Program-made: the position numbers and the translations under genes
Shown here: piece by piece, positions 1 through 11,290 of the stretch
How the letters are laid out: every line of letters starts with the position of its first letter
Numbering within the stretch: the stretch's first letter is position 1
The notes under the pieces: generated by a model
The model's input: only the letters and a program-made list of their open reading frames with translations
Database searches by the model: none
Told to the model about the DNA's origin: nothing
From: Macrotis lagotis
Taxonomy: Eukaryota > Chordata > Mammalia > Peramelemorphia > Peramelidae
Reading direction: 5' to 3'
Assembly (NCBI RefSeq): GCF_037893015.1
Contig: NC_133662.1
Location: 272,774,444 to 272,838,443, forward strand
Length of the DNA stretch: 64,000 nt

Positions 1-420
1 CTGCCCCTGCCCCTTCTACTGTGCTTGGTAAAGCCCCAGAACCTGGGGTCCCCAGAGTCCAAGGGATGGCTAGGGAGATGTCAGGGGGATCCATGAACCT
101 GGAAGGTATTAGAAAGGCATCTCTGTTCAGTAACCTCTCACTGAAATTCAGCATTTCTTTCCAATATGGATGTAGGCCACAAGATGTGATCAGGAGAAGG
201 GATTCCCCGGCTTCTCCAGATGCCAAATAGGCTAAGACCCCTGAGACTCAGGTCACAGGCAAGGGCCAGGGAATAATGAGAACCAACTGCTCAAAAATCA
301 GAAATCACCTATTTACTTACTTCCCCCTACCAAAGGAACCCCATCCCCCCAAACCTTGTGGGTGACAGAGATTAAAGCGGGAATGTAATAGTGGGGAAAG
401 CACCTTTTAAAAAAAAAAAA

Positions 421-556
421 GATTCACTTCCTTACCATGGAAACAATATAGACTAACAAACTACTTTCTGTGGGGGGTGGGGGGAGGGAAGCAAGAATAG
501 GGGGAAAACTGTAAAACTCAAAATAAATAAAATCTTTCTAAAGAAAAAAAAAAGAT
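421..556 (+). mobile_element. LINE 3' end, 5'-truncated
   Basis: The segment has the closing layout of a marsupial LINE 3' end: catggaaacaat, then gactaacaaac, a G-rich stretch, aaaactgtaaaactc and an AATAAA-rich tail. The block near 54.06-54.31 kb carries the same layout, so it is a dispersed family. The clade (L1 or RTE-like) is not certain. No coding part remains. Confidence 0.6.
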
Positions 557-639
557 TGATTTCACCAAAAAACCACTTACCCAAAGTCAGGCTCTCACTA
601 GGCCACAACATGATTAATTACGATTATCCGACTCTCTAC

Positions 640-854
640 AATCCCATTTTAAGGTTGTCTTGGCAAAGATACTGGTGGGGGGTTGCCATTTCCTTATCCT
701 GCTCATTTTACAGATGAGGAAACTAAGACAAATAGAATTCAGTAACTTGCCCAGGGTCACCCAGCTGGTATGTCTAAGTTGACATTTTAACTCAGTTCTT
801 CCAGACTCCAGGCCTGGCACAAGGCACTATGGCACACTGCCCCCAGCTGCCTCC
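640..854 (-). mobile_element. MAR1/CORE-type SINE
   Basis: On the minus strand this reads as a marsupial CORE-SINE. On the plus strand the order is ggttgccatttcc, ttttacagatgaggaaact, a tcacccagct block, a ttttaactcagttcttcc block and a closing agctgcct. The subfamily is not resolved. Confidence 0.7.
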
Positions 855-3380
855 TCTCTCCTTAACTTGATTTCCAACAAGTACAGGATTGGCCAGAGGT
901 CATTTTTCCACTCTCAACTCAGATTTAGAGAAATCTGAAATTTTAAGCATCCTCCTAGGCCCCTCTACACCCCAACCCAAGACAAAGGGACAAGAGGAGA
1001 AACTGGAGGTCCCCTGGTCCCCACCCTTCATACAACCCCACCACCATCTTTAGCTGCAGAGCCCAAGGAGGAAAGGCCAGTGGCCCAAGGACAGAGACTG
1101 CGAGCTGGCCACAGCTGGAGGTGTAGGGAAAGGACCGTGCAAAGATGCTCCACACAGCTAAAGCATTTCCAGTATCTGCCAGAACAGCTCTGATCATAGC
1201 AAGAAACCCCCAAGTTGGCAGCAGATGCCAGGGAAGGTGGGTAAAGCTCCAGTCTGAGCTTGTAAGTCCAGTGACCAGAAGCACTGGCACTGATGCTCCA
1301 AAAGAGCCTGAGACCAGCGAGGAAGCTTCCAAAAAAGCCAAACAAAGGGAGGTGGAGAAACGGAAGGTCCCTGCCAGAATCAGACAGAAGGACGCCCACC
1401 AGGGATGGAGAAAAGGCTGAGCTGCCCGCCTCCTCTCCTTCTTGGGCCAGATGTGTGATTTCACACATCTCAGGAACTCCCGATACAAACACTTCTCCAC
1501 TCAGGGAGACTAGCAAATACTCCGAAACTTTGAAATCAACATGGTCCCATAGAACCCTAGAGGCAGGAAAATCTCGAGTTCAAATCTAGCCTCAGACACT
1601 CCTGAGCTAAGCCCCCTCCCCCTCTGAACCTCACCTCCTCCTCCTCTGTAAAATGGAGGTGACACCTGCTGGTCAGTGAAACAGCCCTGACAGCAACATG
1701 AAGCTTTCCTGATCCCCCAAATGACGGTGCCAGCCCCCCACCCTTTACCTCCCTTGGATTTCTCAGTGTTATTGACCTCCCAGGGAAGGTTCAGGGAAGG
1801 CCACCTACACCACTCCATCAAAAGCACAGACATTCTGGGGCATCACTCCCCCTGCTCAATCACTCTGCCAGCTTCTTTGAGGTTCACTGATATCTGATTG
1901 GAGCAAGACCAACAGGCAGTGGTCACCTAGTGCTCCTCAAACCACTCCAATCAACAGAGAAAACACCAGTCAATAAAAGTTTTCCAGGGGGCCCAAAAGG
2001 GTTTGAAAATGCCTAGGCTACGCCTACTATCCTAGTAGCTAGCTCCACCATGGACGTCCAACTGCAGCCCACTTTGCTAAGTCCACTAGTTCTTTATAGA
2101 TTCCAAATTCAGGGTTAAACGGTGTGTTTTAAGCACAGCTGCTGGTCAAGTGGGCAGAATGCTGTTAGGTATTTGTGGACATCACTGGATTCACAGTTTT
2201 CTTCACTCCTCTAGGCACTGAAAAATACAAGCAAGCAATCTAAGACAAAAAATGTTTAACATTGGGTAAAAGCAATGAGAAATAATAGCATTAAAGATTC
2301 ACATCACTAGGTACAAAGAACCAGAACTGCCCTTCTTTGCCAAAGGAGATGTCACGAGAACAATTCATCCAGCTGCTCTAGAAAGGCACGTTATTTACCC
2401 ATATGGAAGATCAGCCCCCCCCAGAGTCCTTTCCATGTCTACATTCAGAGGTCTTCACTCTAAGAGTCTTTTTAGTCAATGCATCCTCCAAAACAAGTTT
2501 TGCAGTTTCTTAAAAACTTTACTGACAATTCTTTTAGTTTTGAATTTTTTTCAACATCTTTTGACAGAGGAAAGTGGAACAGGGAAAGGAATAATGAATT
2601 CTTCCTCTAAGACTCTCACTCTCCAGTCATAGAGACTCTGGTGGGCCGCTGAGCTTTGTGAGGATGCCCCCCAGGACATCACCTAGCAGAGAAGTGAGCA
2701 GCTAGCGTGGAGCACTGCTAAAGCAGGTAAGGAGACAAAGCTAACAAAGAAGCAATCCAATGGAAGGAAGAGCATGGAGCAGCCTCAGGAGTCAGGAGCC
2801 AGATGGATGCCAGCAGGGCAGGCAGTCTCTATGCCCAGAGGGTAAGATTCGAGGGAAGCCAGTGCTGAGCAAGAGAGGGCTTTGGTCCACTGGGGTCCCA
2901 AAGAATCTCAGGCTGCAGTGGTTCAGAACCCTGGACAGCTCTGCGGAAGCCAAGGCCCCGGGAAGGAGAGCAGCCAGTTGTCAGCTGTCTTGACCCGCTC
3001 TCCAGGGTTCTCATCTTCGCCCCTTTGCTGCACTGCCCATCACCCGTGCCCATGAGCCCAGCAAGGGAGAAACACATCTGGGGTCCTGCCTGGAATCCAG
3101 AAAGCAGATGTGTCTGTGTGCATCTTGGGGAGGAGAGGGGGCCTCATTTCAGGGACCCTCAGTACCTAAATTTAGATTTCTCAAGTTCAAAATGTGGGAA
3201 TCTATGAAAAGCAAAGCAACACTCCTTCTCCAAGTGAATCACTTACTGCTAAATTAAAAGCCCATAATGTTGGCAACCAATCAAAATCAAGCAGGTTCGG
3301 AGGCCCCACCTGATGCCCATAAATAGTCCTCAGATCCCCACTCATCAGCCCTCCCACATCATACTGATAGCCAGTGAAAA
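855..3380. other. Non-coding stretch, no gene seen
   Basis: Ordinary GC composition with no splice-bounded coding exon. Around 1545-1675 is an old plus-strand CORE-type SINE (ctcgagttcaaatctagcctcagac, then cctctgtaaaatgg). Everything else is unassigned. The open frames at about 955-1590 start at non-ATG codons or overlap each other on both strands, and they resemble nothing I recognise. Confidence 0.5.
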
Positions 3381-3595
3381 TAGCTCCCATTTCGATGGTA
3401 CTGAGTGTGCCCTGTGGGCCAGACCCTGTGCTAAGCACTTTACAGTTAGTAGCTGACTTGAACCTCCCAACCCCGCTGTGAGGTAAGGGGCATTGTCCTC
3501 ATTTTAGAGATGAGGACACTGAGGCAAACAGAGGGTTAAGTGTCTGAACTCAAGTTACCCGACTCTAGAAATGGTGCCCTTATCCACTCAGACTC
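3381..3595 (-). mobile_element. MAR1-type SINE, diverged
   Basis: Plus-strand order is atagctcccattt, gtgctaagcactttacag, a gtgaggtaagg block, ttagagatgaggacactgaggc and a degraded tail ending near tatccactcag. This is the reverse complement of the marsupial MAR1 SINE. It is well diverged, so old. Confidence 0.65.
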
Positions 3596-5590
3596 CTTGG
3601 GATATGCAAGACACCTTCTAAACCCAGGGAGAAACCTAGAAGACGGGACCAGGGCCCTGACTCAGCCCCTCCTACCTGTGGCCTCCCTTCCAATACCTCT
3701 TGTGCTCAGGGCCCTGGGAGGCAGCAATTCAATCAGCTACTTCATCTGGCGAAGATCTTTTCTCCTTGAGTGATGCATACTCTCCCCTAGAGAAAGCCAC
3801 GTCTTCTCATTTTGTATTCTCTAGGGTACTTCCCAGAATGCCACACAGACAAGGAGTCAATCAATACTGGACTTGGTCATTTGTCTTTTCCTCCCCTTAC
3901 CCCAGCCCCCTTAAACCATCCTGTGCTTAGCCCACTGTTAGACGCATCACCTGCAAGTCCTGCCTTACATCAGAAAACAGCCACCACAAGAGCCCCATGC
4001 TCCCAAGCTATTTCTCAGCCTATTCTCGCCTTGCCAAAATAAAGACACAACTCGGCCATTACAGACTTCAGAATTACAAGCTATCAACATAAGAACTGGC
4101 AATGCAGGTAAGATCTGTGATATGGGGACGCATGCAAATGCTTGGTTCTCAATAGAAAAGGTTCTCCCAGAAAGAAACCAAAGAAACAGACAGGGAAATC
4201 CCACACGTCAAGAGTCTGTTTCTGACAATGTTGGAAATCCAGAATTGAGTAGAAACATCACAAATTGGAGAGATAGAAAGCCATTTCCAAGTGAATGATC
4301 ATCCAAAGGGTTTAAGCAGGTAATCTTCAAACAAACATAAGCTGGTCACACTCTTTAATCACTAGGTTCTCTGGGCTCCCCCTTCCACCCTCTGTGTTTC
4401 TGTGAAGCCAACAATATAGTCTAGACCACAGCTCACTCATTTGAGCTCATGTTGTCCCAAGAATCCTCCAGCAAGGGTCTTCACAGAGTGTCAGAGGCCC
4501 TCTTCAAAAGCTTCTGATGCCCTGGGGTGACCAAATAGAAACTCAGGCATGCTGAGGCGGCCCCCAGATTTTCCAGGCTTCCATTACCTAGAAGATACCT
4601 GCCCACACACCACTGCTAGTAGGCATGGATCGTGGGCCCTTCTCTTCCTATTAAATTCTGAGCCAGGTTCATTATCCACCCACAATGCTCATCTAGTCAA
4701 CTGTCCATCAGTTCTATGTCCAAGTCCAGACTGGAGGAAAACATATGGACAGAACTCCTGAGTGGCCATCAGACTTCAGAGGAAGTTCAGTCGCATTCTG
4801 GGACTTGGTCATCAGCACAGCATCACTCTTGAGGTCACAGGACCTGGGGAGTACTTCACCATCAAGTGGGCAAAATACCATCCAGGACAGCAGTCCAAGC
4901 AGCCCTCTCCCATGTTAGAGGGCTACTGGACCATGTGATTTCTTGTATGATCTCCTCCTTATTGGAATAAAGTCTGGACAAGTCCAGCTCAAGAAGGGCT
5001 TTTTCTGCCGTGGTCAGACCTTGGATTCTTGATATTTTCAGCAAATTGTAAGATAGTGAAAAGATAGTGAAAAATGTCGGCCCCAAAAATTCATGAGCCA
5101 AACCTCTTTCCCAATTCATCCTCTCTTTCAAGCATACTCTTGATAAACATACAACTCCTTCTCAAAAACATATTAGGGAAAAGAGAGGGTAAGCACAGAA
5201 GTCAGTAGATCTTTACCTAAGGCTTTAGCTCCAGATCACAGACGAGAAGTGTGAGTAGAAGGCAGGGAATGCAGCCCTTTCCTAGGTCTGGAGTTCTTTG
5301 CACTTTCTCAACACCTTCCTGGGTTTGACCTCCATCCTGGACATTTTCTAATCACAAGAGATTCTGAATGCTATTGAATCTAGGCCTAGAGGGAAATTCT
5401 GGATTCTAGAAGGAAGAACTGACTTTCTCCTGCAGGAGCAGATTCCATTTAACCATCTCTCATTTCTCCTCTTGCAACAATGCAACCCAAGTGTAAGAGT
5501 CCACATTTATCTATTGAATTATATCTGCTTGGGTTCAATTCAATGAAAGCTGTGATCTGCAGGGATCTGCTTGGAATCTGTTACTGGCAG
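3596..5590. other. Non-coding stretch, no gene seen
   Basis: No exon or recognisable repeat was placed with confidence. The 89-codon minus-strand frame at 4862-5131 lies just downstream (in the minus sense) of the CR1/L3 LINE at 5.6-6.5 kb and may be its degraded 3' part, but I could not align it. Confidence 0.4.
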
Positions 5591-5599
5591 TTACGTATC

Positions 5600-6540
5600 C
5601 CTCCTGGCTTTATTTTTACCTGTGAAGTTGATGGGTCAGACATTTAATTCTTCTTGAGAATCACTGACAAAAACATAAAAGCATAGAGGTCAAACCCAGA
5701 TCCCTGGGGCACTCCACTCAGGACACAGAACCATTACCAACTATGGTTGGGGTCCAGGTAGGCAGCCAATTCAAATTCATCTAGCAGTACTAGTGTCTTG
5801 CCTTCATTGTCTCCCTAAGGACAGCATGGGATAAGGCATTTTGCTTGGGAGTAGTCATGACCACCAGCCCCTACAGCCACCATCCCAGGAAGCCACATCA
5901 GTACAACTATGATGCAGCAGCTACCTCAGTACTACAGACCCAGAAAAGAAAGTTCCCAACCCCCAAAGCCTTGATGCCATCCAATGGTTCAACAATGGTC
6001 TTATGGATGGAAATGATACTCGGAGGGAATCTGTCGCTGTCTTCCAGGATTCAGGAGACCATGCCATCCATCCAGCAGCAGGACCCCTAATGGAAATGGA
6101 GAGCTGGGGGCAGTCTTGTTTTGTCTTGTGCCCTCCCTGATTCCACAGCCTAAGGAAGCCATTGAGGAATGCCTTTTCTTTCTCTTATCTGCTAAAACTG
6201 TTACCACTGTTTCTGAGCTACTACTCCAGGGATCCATCACACAAGAAGTGAGCTGAGGCTGGCATGACCTGTTCTTAAAGAAGCCACGATGGCCCTTTGG
6301 GACCACTGCATCTTTTTCCAAGTGTTCATTTAACCAGCTCTTTAATAATGCGTTCCAGGACTCTGCCAGGAATCCCAAGCAAACTCTTTGGCCTCCAGCA
6401 TGCAGTCCGTGGCATTTACTTCTTTTAAAAGGGGAGCCATCTGCCTCTCCCCAGCCCTGAGGTACCTCTTCTCCACCAGGTTCTGAGCTCATCTGGGCCA
6501 GCAGATTCAGATTCCTTCAACTCCCAATGACCCCACCAGC
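5600..6540 (-). mobile_element. CR1/L3-clade LINE, reverse transcriptase fragment
   Basis: Minus-strand translation shows the CR1/L3 reverse transcriptase in scattered frames. From high to low coordinate: a PFKRSKC-like match to the PIFKKG block near 6.42 kb; a block NEHLEKDAVVPKG followed by GFFKNRSCQPQLTS near 6.24-6.34 kb, which matches the family's EHLEKEAVI...HGFIKNRSCQTNL; then near 5.70-5.83 kb remnants of the FSKAFDKVSH, WLNGR and SSGVPQGS blocks. In life the element copied itself by target-primed reverse transcription. The frame is broken several times, so this is a dead, old copy. Confidence 0.8.
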
Positions 6541-8310
6541 CCTTTGTCAGTCCAAAGGCCCTCTCTTAGACAGCGCAGAGTGAGTGAAGACATGGGCAGC
6601 TCTGCTTGGGCAGTGATCCTGGCCTGACTTGGACCATCCTCTTCTCCCCAGGAGCTTTTCACCATACTGTTGCTGCCTGGAGCTTTCTGCAGCTTCTGAG
6701 CTAGTTGTGTTTCCACTCACTCTAGCCTGAGGGGTCATCACACAGGGTCTGGCAGACAGGAAACAGGTCCTTCCTCAGGAGGGTTCTCATAACTGTGAAT
6801 GGATGGTAGCAAACTCCAAGGGAGCTGGCTGCCTGGCTTTCTTTGGACCCCTCCCACTTTCCTCTTCAGAAACGTGAAGCTTCCCATCCCTACAGAATCC
6901 TTAGACCATAAGAGAGTAGCTTACCTTTCTCTAAGTCAGACTATTCCTGGTTTTCTCCTGGCTGAAAGGGTCATTTCTTATAAGATTCCCATCATTTGCA
7001 CCCCAAAAACTAGGTCCTGCCAGCTGGTGTGAATACGTTCCAGAAGACAATCACACTTTATTGAGGGAAGGATGAAATTACTGCCACGACAAGGCACGGG
7101 TCATTTGCTGCTGTGCTTTGAGAGGAGAGAAAGTCCCCACCTCCTCCCATTTCTCTCTCAGGTCACTGGGTCAGGCTTTGGATTGTTCCCAATTCCCCAT
7201 CCAGGTCCTCCTTCTGTCCAGGGGATCTGTAGTGCAGACTGATGATAAGATCTTCTTTCCTGCCACCAACAGTCTTCACACAATGCTCTCTAGAATGAAG
7301 TTTCCTGAGTTTCCTCAAAGTTCCCCAGGCTGCCCTCTCCAATCCCTAACTCAGTTTCCTATCCCATTTCTTTTACATTCATTCTCTAATCAGGAGTCTC
7401 ACTCCATCAAACTCAGGGATAACCCAGAGGTGAAATTCACCTCTTTAGCCAAGAGTCTTGAGTTCCTATTGCTTACGAACCAAATTTTGTGTACTTGAGT
7501 CTGGACCCTGGGAGACTCATCCTCTCTTGGGCTTTGTCTCAACTCTGACTCTTCCCAAAGGTGCCCTGCTTTCTATACACAGCTCTGTCATGGTGCTGGC
7601 TCCTCAAGAAATGACAAATTCAAAGAGATGAAAAAGACAAATGACATGATACAGAAAAAAGGGGAAACAGCACAAATTGACTACTGAAAAAATCAGAGCA
7701 ACCACAAATCTGAAAAGCAAGAACGGGAATGAGAAGGGCAAGGAGGCAAAAAGGAGATTGGGGTGATTTTGCTTAAGTTAATTTATCCCTTTTAGACAAA
7801 CTAAGACCTGCCTAGAACTGACACTGGAATCTGGTGTACATCTATCTAAAAGTGTGTTTAAGCATTGAATAAAATTAAGCACAGAATTGTGGGGGTCAAT
7901 GAGCCTCCAGTCATCCTGTGGGTTGAAGTTATGACCCAATCTATCAGGAGGAAGGTATCCAACCAGCCCTGGGTCCCCAAAAACTAAGTCTATCTTTCTT
8001 GGCTTTTGTCCAGTGAATCCTTTCTCTATTCAAGTCCAATCCACCTCAGAACTTCTGTCCATACCCCTGCTTCCTCAATCCCCCTCCAAATCCTCTGTCC
8101 CATCAAGACCCAACTCAATGTCTGCCTACTCAATATAGGGGAAGGAGAGTGGGAGAATCCCCCAACTACCATGACAACAGCCTCCCCATTAGACTGAGAA
8201 TTAAAACAGGAGGAGGGGAGATTGGGGAGTCCTAGACCAGGACCATCCCTAGGCCACACACGCTATCATTACCGAGTGTGTGACTGCTGAGAAGGGTCTA
8301 GCGGAGAACC
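6541..8310. other. Non-coding stretch, no gene seen
   Basis: No convincing exon. The 126-codon frame at 7118-7498 has no ATG start, no similarity I recognise and no splice context. AT-richer DNA at about 7600-7900 has no assigned repeat. Confidence 0.4.
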
Positions 8311-8315
8311 CATGA

Positions 8316-8449
8316 TCACACACACACATACATACACATGCACACATACATGTGCACAAACATGTATGTATGAACACAAAACCACCCACATGCATGGAAA
8401 CGAACATACACACACACACACACACCTATACACACAAACACACATGCAC
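8316..8449 (+). repeat. Interrupted (CA)n / ACACATAC microsatellite
   Basis: Runs of CA are broken by ACATAC, ATGC and AAAC units. The tract is low-complexity and any frame through it (His/Thr-rich) is an artefact. Confidence 0.9.
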
Positions 8450-8550
8450 TCTAGAGAGTCTGAGTTCCTTTTTTTGCTGCCATTTTGTACTTTTCCCAGA
8501 TGCCGGTGTTTAAGTCTGAGCTCAGAGAGGTAGATGCAGGGGAAAGAATG

Positions 8551-8660
8551 CTGGAGGTAAAGAGTCAGAAGGCTTGGGTCTGAATTCCCTACTTTCCCAT
8601 AACAGCTCTGAGCTCCAGCTCCTCACCTATAAAATAGAAATAACCTGGGTGGCACACCTC
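8551..8660 (+). mobile_element. CORE-type SINE fragment (MIR/THER-like)
   Basis: The plus strand carries cttgggtctgaattc, agctctgagctcc and ctataaaatagaaataa in the order seen in MIR-like SINEs. Old and short. Confidence 0.45.
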
Positions 8661-8964
8661 AGGACACACTCTAAAATAGGAATCCATAGAAGATTCCTCA
8701 TCAAACTGGAAGGACCCTCAGTGGCTGAGACCAGGAGCCCAGACTCTCCAGAGAGTCAGAAGTGAAATTAAGATGAGAATCCAGGCCCTAGGCCACCCCA
8801 GGTCAAGGGCCAGATCCCAGGCCGGGCCCTGGTCACCTGCTGGGTAATGTCCATTTCTAAGTTCATGAGGCTGGACCAGTAGTCACCCTAGATCTGGAAT
8901 CAGCCTCCACAGGGAGCCTTCTCTGAGATATTTTGGGTCTCCAAAAGAATCTTGCCTAGTGGTA

Positions 8965-9133
8965 GGGGCAGCTAGATGGCACAGTGGTTAGAGCACCAGC
9001 CCTGGAGTCAGGGCTGAACCTTGGCTTTTGAACCTGAGTTCAAATCTGGCCTCAGACACTTAATAATTGCCTTGCTGAGTGACCTTGAGCAATTCACTTA
9101 ACTCTATTGCCTTAAATAAATAGAATCTCTATT
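8965..9133 (+). mobile_element. Marsupial tRNA-derived SINE (SINE1/WSINE type)
   Basis: Nearly complete head (ggggcagctagatggcacag, agcaccagccctggagtcag), box-B-like gagttcaaatctgg, cagacacttaataattgcc and an attgccttaaataaa tail. A short AAGAAT-TTGCC sequence flanks both sides (about 8945 and 9134) and may be a decayed target-site duplication. A 15-base insertion sits in the first third. Confidence 0.9.
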
Positions 9134-9299
9134 AAGAATTTGCCAGGACTTGGTTCTGGAGAGGCATCTTATCCTTCCAGGTATAAATCCCTGGAATGGG
9201 GGCGGGAGGGGGAGTCACCTGTTCCTTTGCCTTCCCATGCCTAGTAGAGGGTCTGGCACACAGTCAATGTTTAATGAGTGTTTGCTGAACTGAACTGAA

Positions 9300-9435
9300 T
9301 TACATGGAGAGGAAGTATAATAGAATCAGCTCAGTCCTGAGTTCAGATCCTCGCTGGCTGGATGACCCTGAGCAAGTCACTCATCTCAGTGGCTTCTCAG
9401 GGGTCTCAGAGATTGATGACACCTCCCCCTTCCTC
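9300..9435 (+). mobile_element. CORE-type SINE, diverged
   Basis: The string cctgagttcagatcctcgctggctggatgaccctgagcaagtcac has the box-B and CORE layout of MIR/MAR1 SINEs, followed by a degraded tail. Confidence 0.5.
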
Positions 9436-9814
9436 TAGCCCAGGAGACCAAAAGTCCCAATCCAAGGTACATGAGGAAGGATCTGGGGCCCCTCCTCCAG
9501 TTCCCTTTCCACAAATGGGTGGAGGAATGAATTTTAAAGGCTGTCAGAAATCGAGACCATTTTCTTAAGCAGCTTCATTATGGAGATCAATTCAGGGAAA
9601 TTGGGAGGAAAAGGAAGCAATGGCTCTGCTGTGACCTCCCCCATCTCACACTGGAGAGCTGTGAATGTTCCTTGATGGTTTCCGAGGCTGGCCCACAGGA
9701 GCCAGCCAGCCAGTCTAATGTTAGGAAGACCTGGATTCCAGACCACCCTCTGGATCCAGGAAAGTCACTGCTCTGGAGAGTCCTTTGGACGAGGTGCTCT
9801 CCAGGCAGCGGGGC

Positions 9815-9995
9815 AGCTAGGATCAAGCAAGGGGCCTGGAGTCAGAAAGGCCTGGGTTCAGATTCTACCTTGGACCACCTACTAGCTGCAGGAGCCTGGG
9901 CTCACTTCCCCTCTGTGTGCTCCAATTTCCTCAGTGGTAAAATGGGACTAATAACAGAAGGTCCACTTCACAACCCTCAAAGCTCTAAGCAATAT
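9815..9995 (+). mobile_element. MAR1/CORE-type SINE
   Basis: Head ggggcagctagg, then ctggagtcagaaaggcctgg, gttcagattctacc, tagctgcaggagcctgggc, ccaatttcctcagtggtaaaatggg and actaataac. This is a fairly full-length old marsupial SINE. A further fragment lies at about 9715-9775. Confidence 0.7.
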
Positions 9996-11120
9996 TAGCT
10001 GCCGTGATCTGAGTGACCTTTCCATAGGTATTTCTGAAATGACCTTCTAACCAGGCTTAACAGAATGGACATCAGTGAGCAATCTCACAAGCCTTGTAAC
10101 TTGCCAAACCACCCCAACCCAATGGGGTTCACTTCCCCCAGGGACCCCTGATATGGGACCCTCCTCAGTTTCAGAACAGTCAGCCAGGGAACCCTGTAGC
10201 TGGGAGGGGACAAGGAAAGAGGGCAGGGAAAGGCCGGGATTCCCTCCAGGTTCTTTTGGACCCAGAGCCTCCGCACCATCTTCTCCCGCTGCAACTCAAG
10301 TGAATTTTCTCTCCTCCTGGGAAGACGGAGCAGGCCCCTAGTCCCTGGCCCAGGAGGGCCTTCCATAAATAGCTCTTCAACAAATGATTCTTTGATGTTT
10401 CCTCGGATGACTTCCTCATTTCACGGGCAAGAAACTTGCCCGAGAAACTGACAGCTCCCCCAGCTCCTGTGACCCTGGCTCAGGTCTCCCCTCCTGCTGC
10501 CTAGGCACCCAAGTTCGCTCAGGTAAAGAGCTCCCAGCAACTCAATCCAACAAAGCATTACCAAATAGCTACCACAGTGGCCTGGATGGATGTTCCCTGA
10601 AACCTTCTGACCACTGTCAGTATAAGCCACTTCTATTCTGGCTTTCTGCAAGCCGTCTACACTGAGAGCCATGACTCACTTAGTGCATTCTTGTCTTCCA
10701 TTTGGCCGCTCCCTTCGCCAAGCTCCAAGGGTCCTCATCTGCAGAAAGGATTGATAACGATCACACCCAAGTGTGGTGCGGTAAGCTCTCTGCACACTAG
10801 AGTCATGCCCAAGGAGGAGATATTCCTACAGAAAACATCTTTCGATAACTGCCCCACTATTTGTCTCAGTGGCACTGTCCACCATCAAACTGGGTGTCCT
10901 CATTGCCTTGTGGGTCCTCATCTGGCTCCATCTCCTGGGGGAATGTGGGCCTTCTTCAGGGAATTCCTTTTCCATATGTTCAATAACAAATGAATATGCT
11001 GAGGGGCAGCTTGCTCTTGCACCCTGGCTTGGCTCCAGCCCCCTTTTTGAGGCGTCTTTTCCTCTCAGCTCACCTCCCAACCACATTGGCTCTCCCTTGT
11101 TTGCACAGCTGAAGGCAACA
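9996..11120. other. Non-coding stretch, no gene seen
   Basis: No repeat or exon recognised. Overlapping frames on both strands at 10075-10420 are chance readings of GC-rich DNA. Confidence 0.4.
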
Positions 11121-11125
11121 AAGGG

Positions 11126-11290
11126 GTGCCATGGGGCCTGGAGCCAGAAAAGGCTGAATTCGAATCCAGACACAGACTTACTGACTGGGTAACCCTAGGT
11201 GAGTCACTGTCTGACCCAGTTTCCCCACCTGTAAATAAAACTAATAGCAATAATCTCCGGGGGTTGAAGTGAGGATTGAATGAGATCATC
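11126..11290 (+). mobile_element. MAR1/CORE-type SINE
   Basis: Reads ggcctggagccagaaaaggc, gaattcgaatccagac, gggtaaccctaggtgagtcac, agtttccccacctgtaaa, taatagcaata, then ggattgaatgagatcat. Near full-length and diverged. Confidence 0.7.
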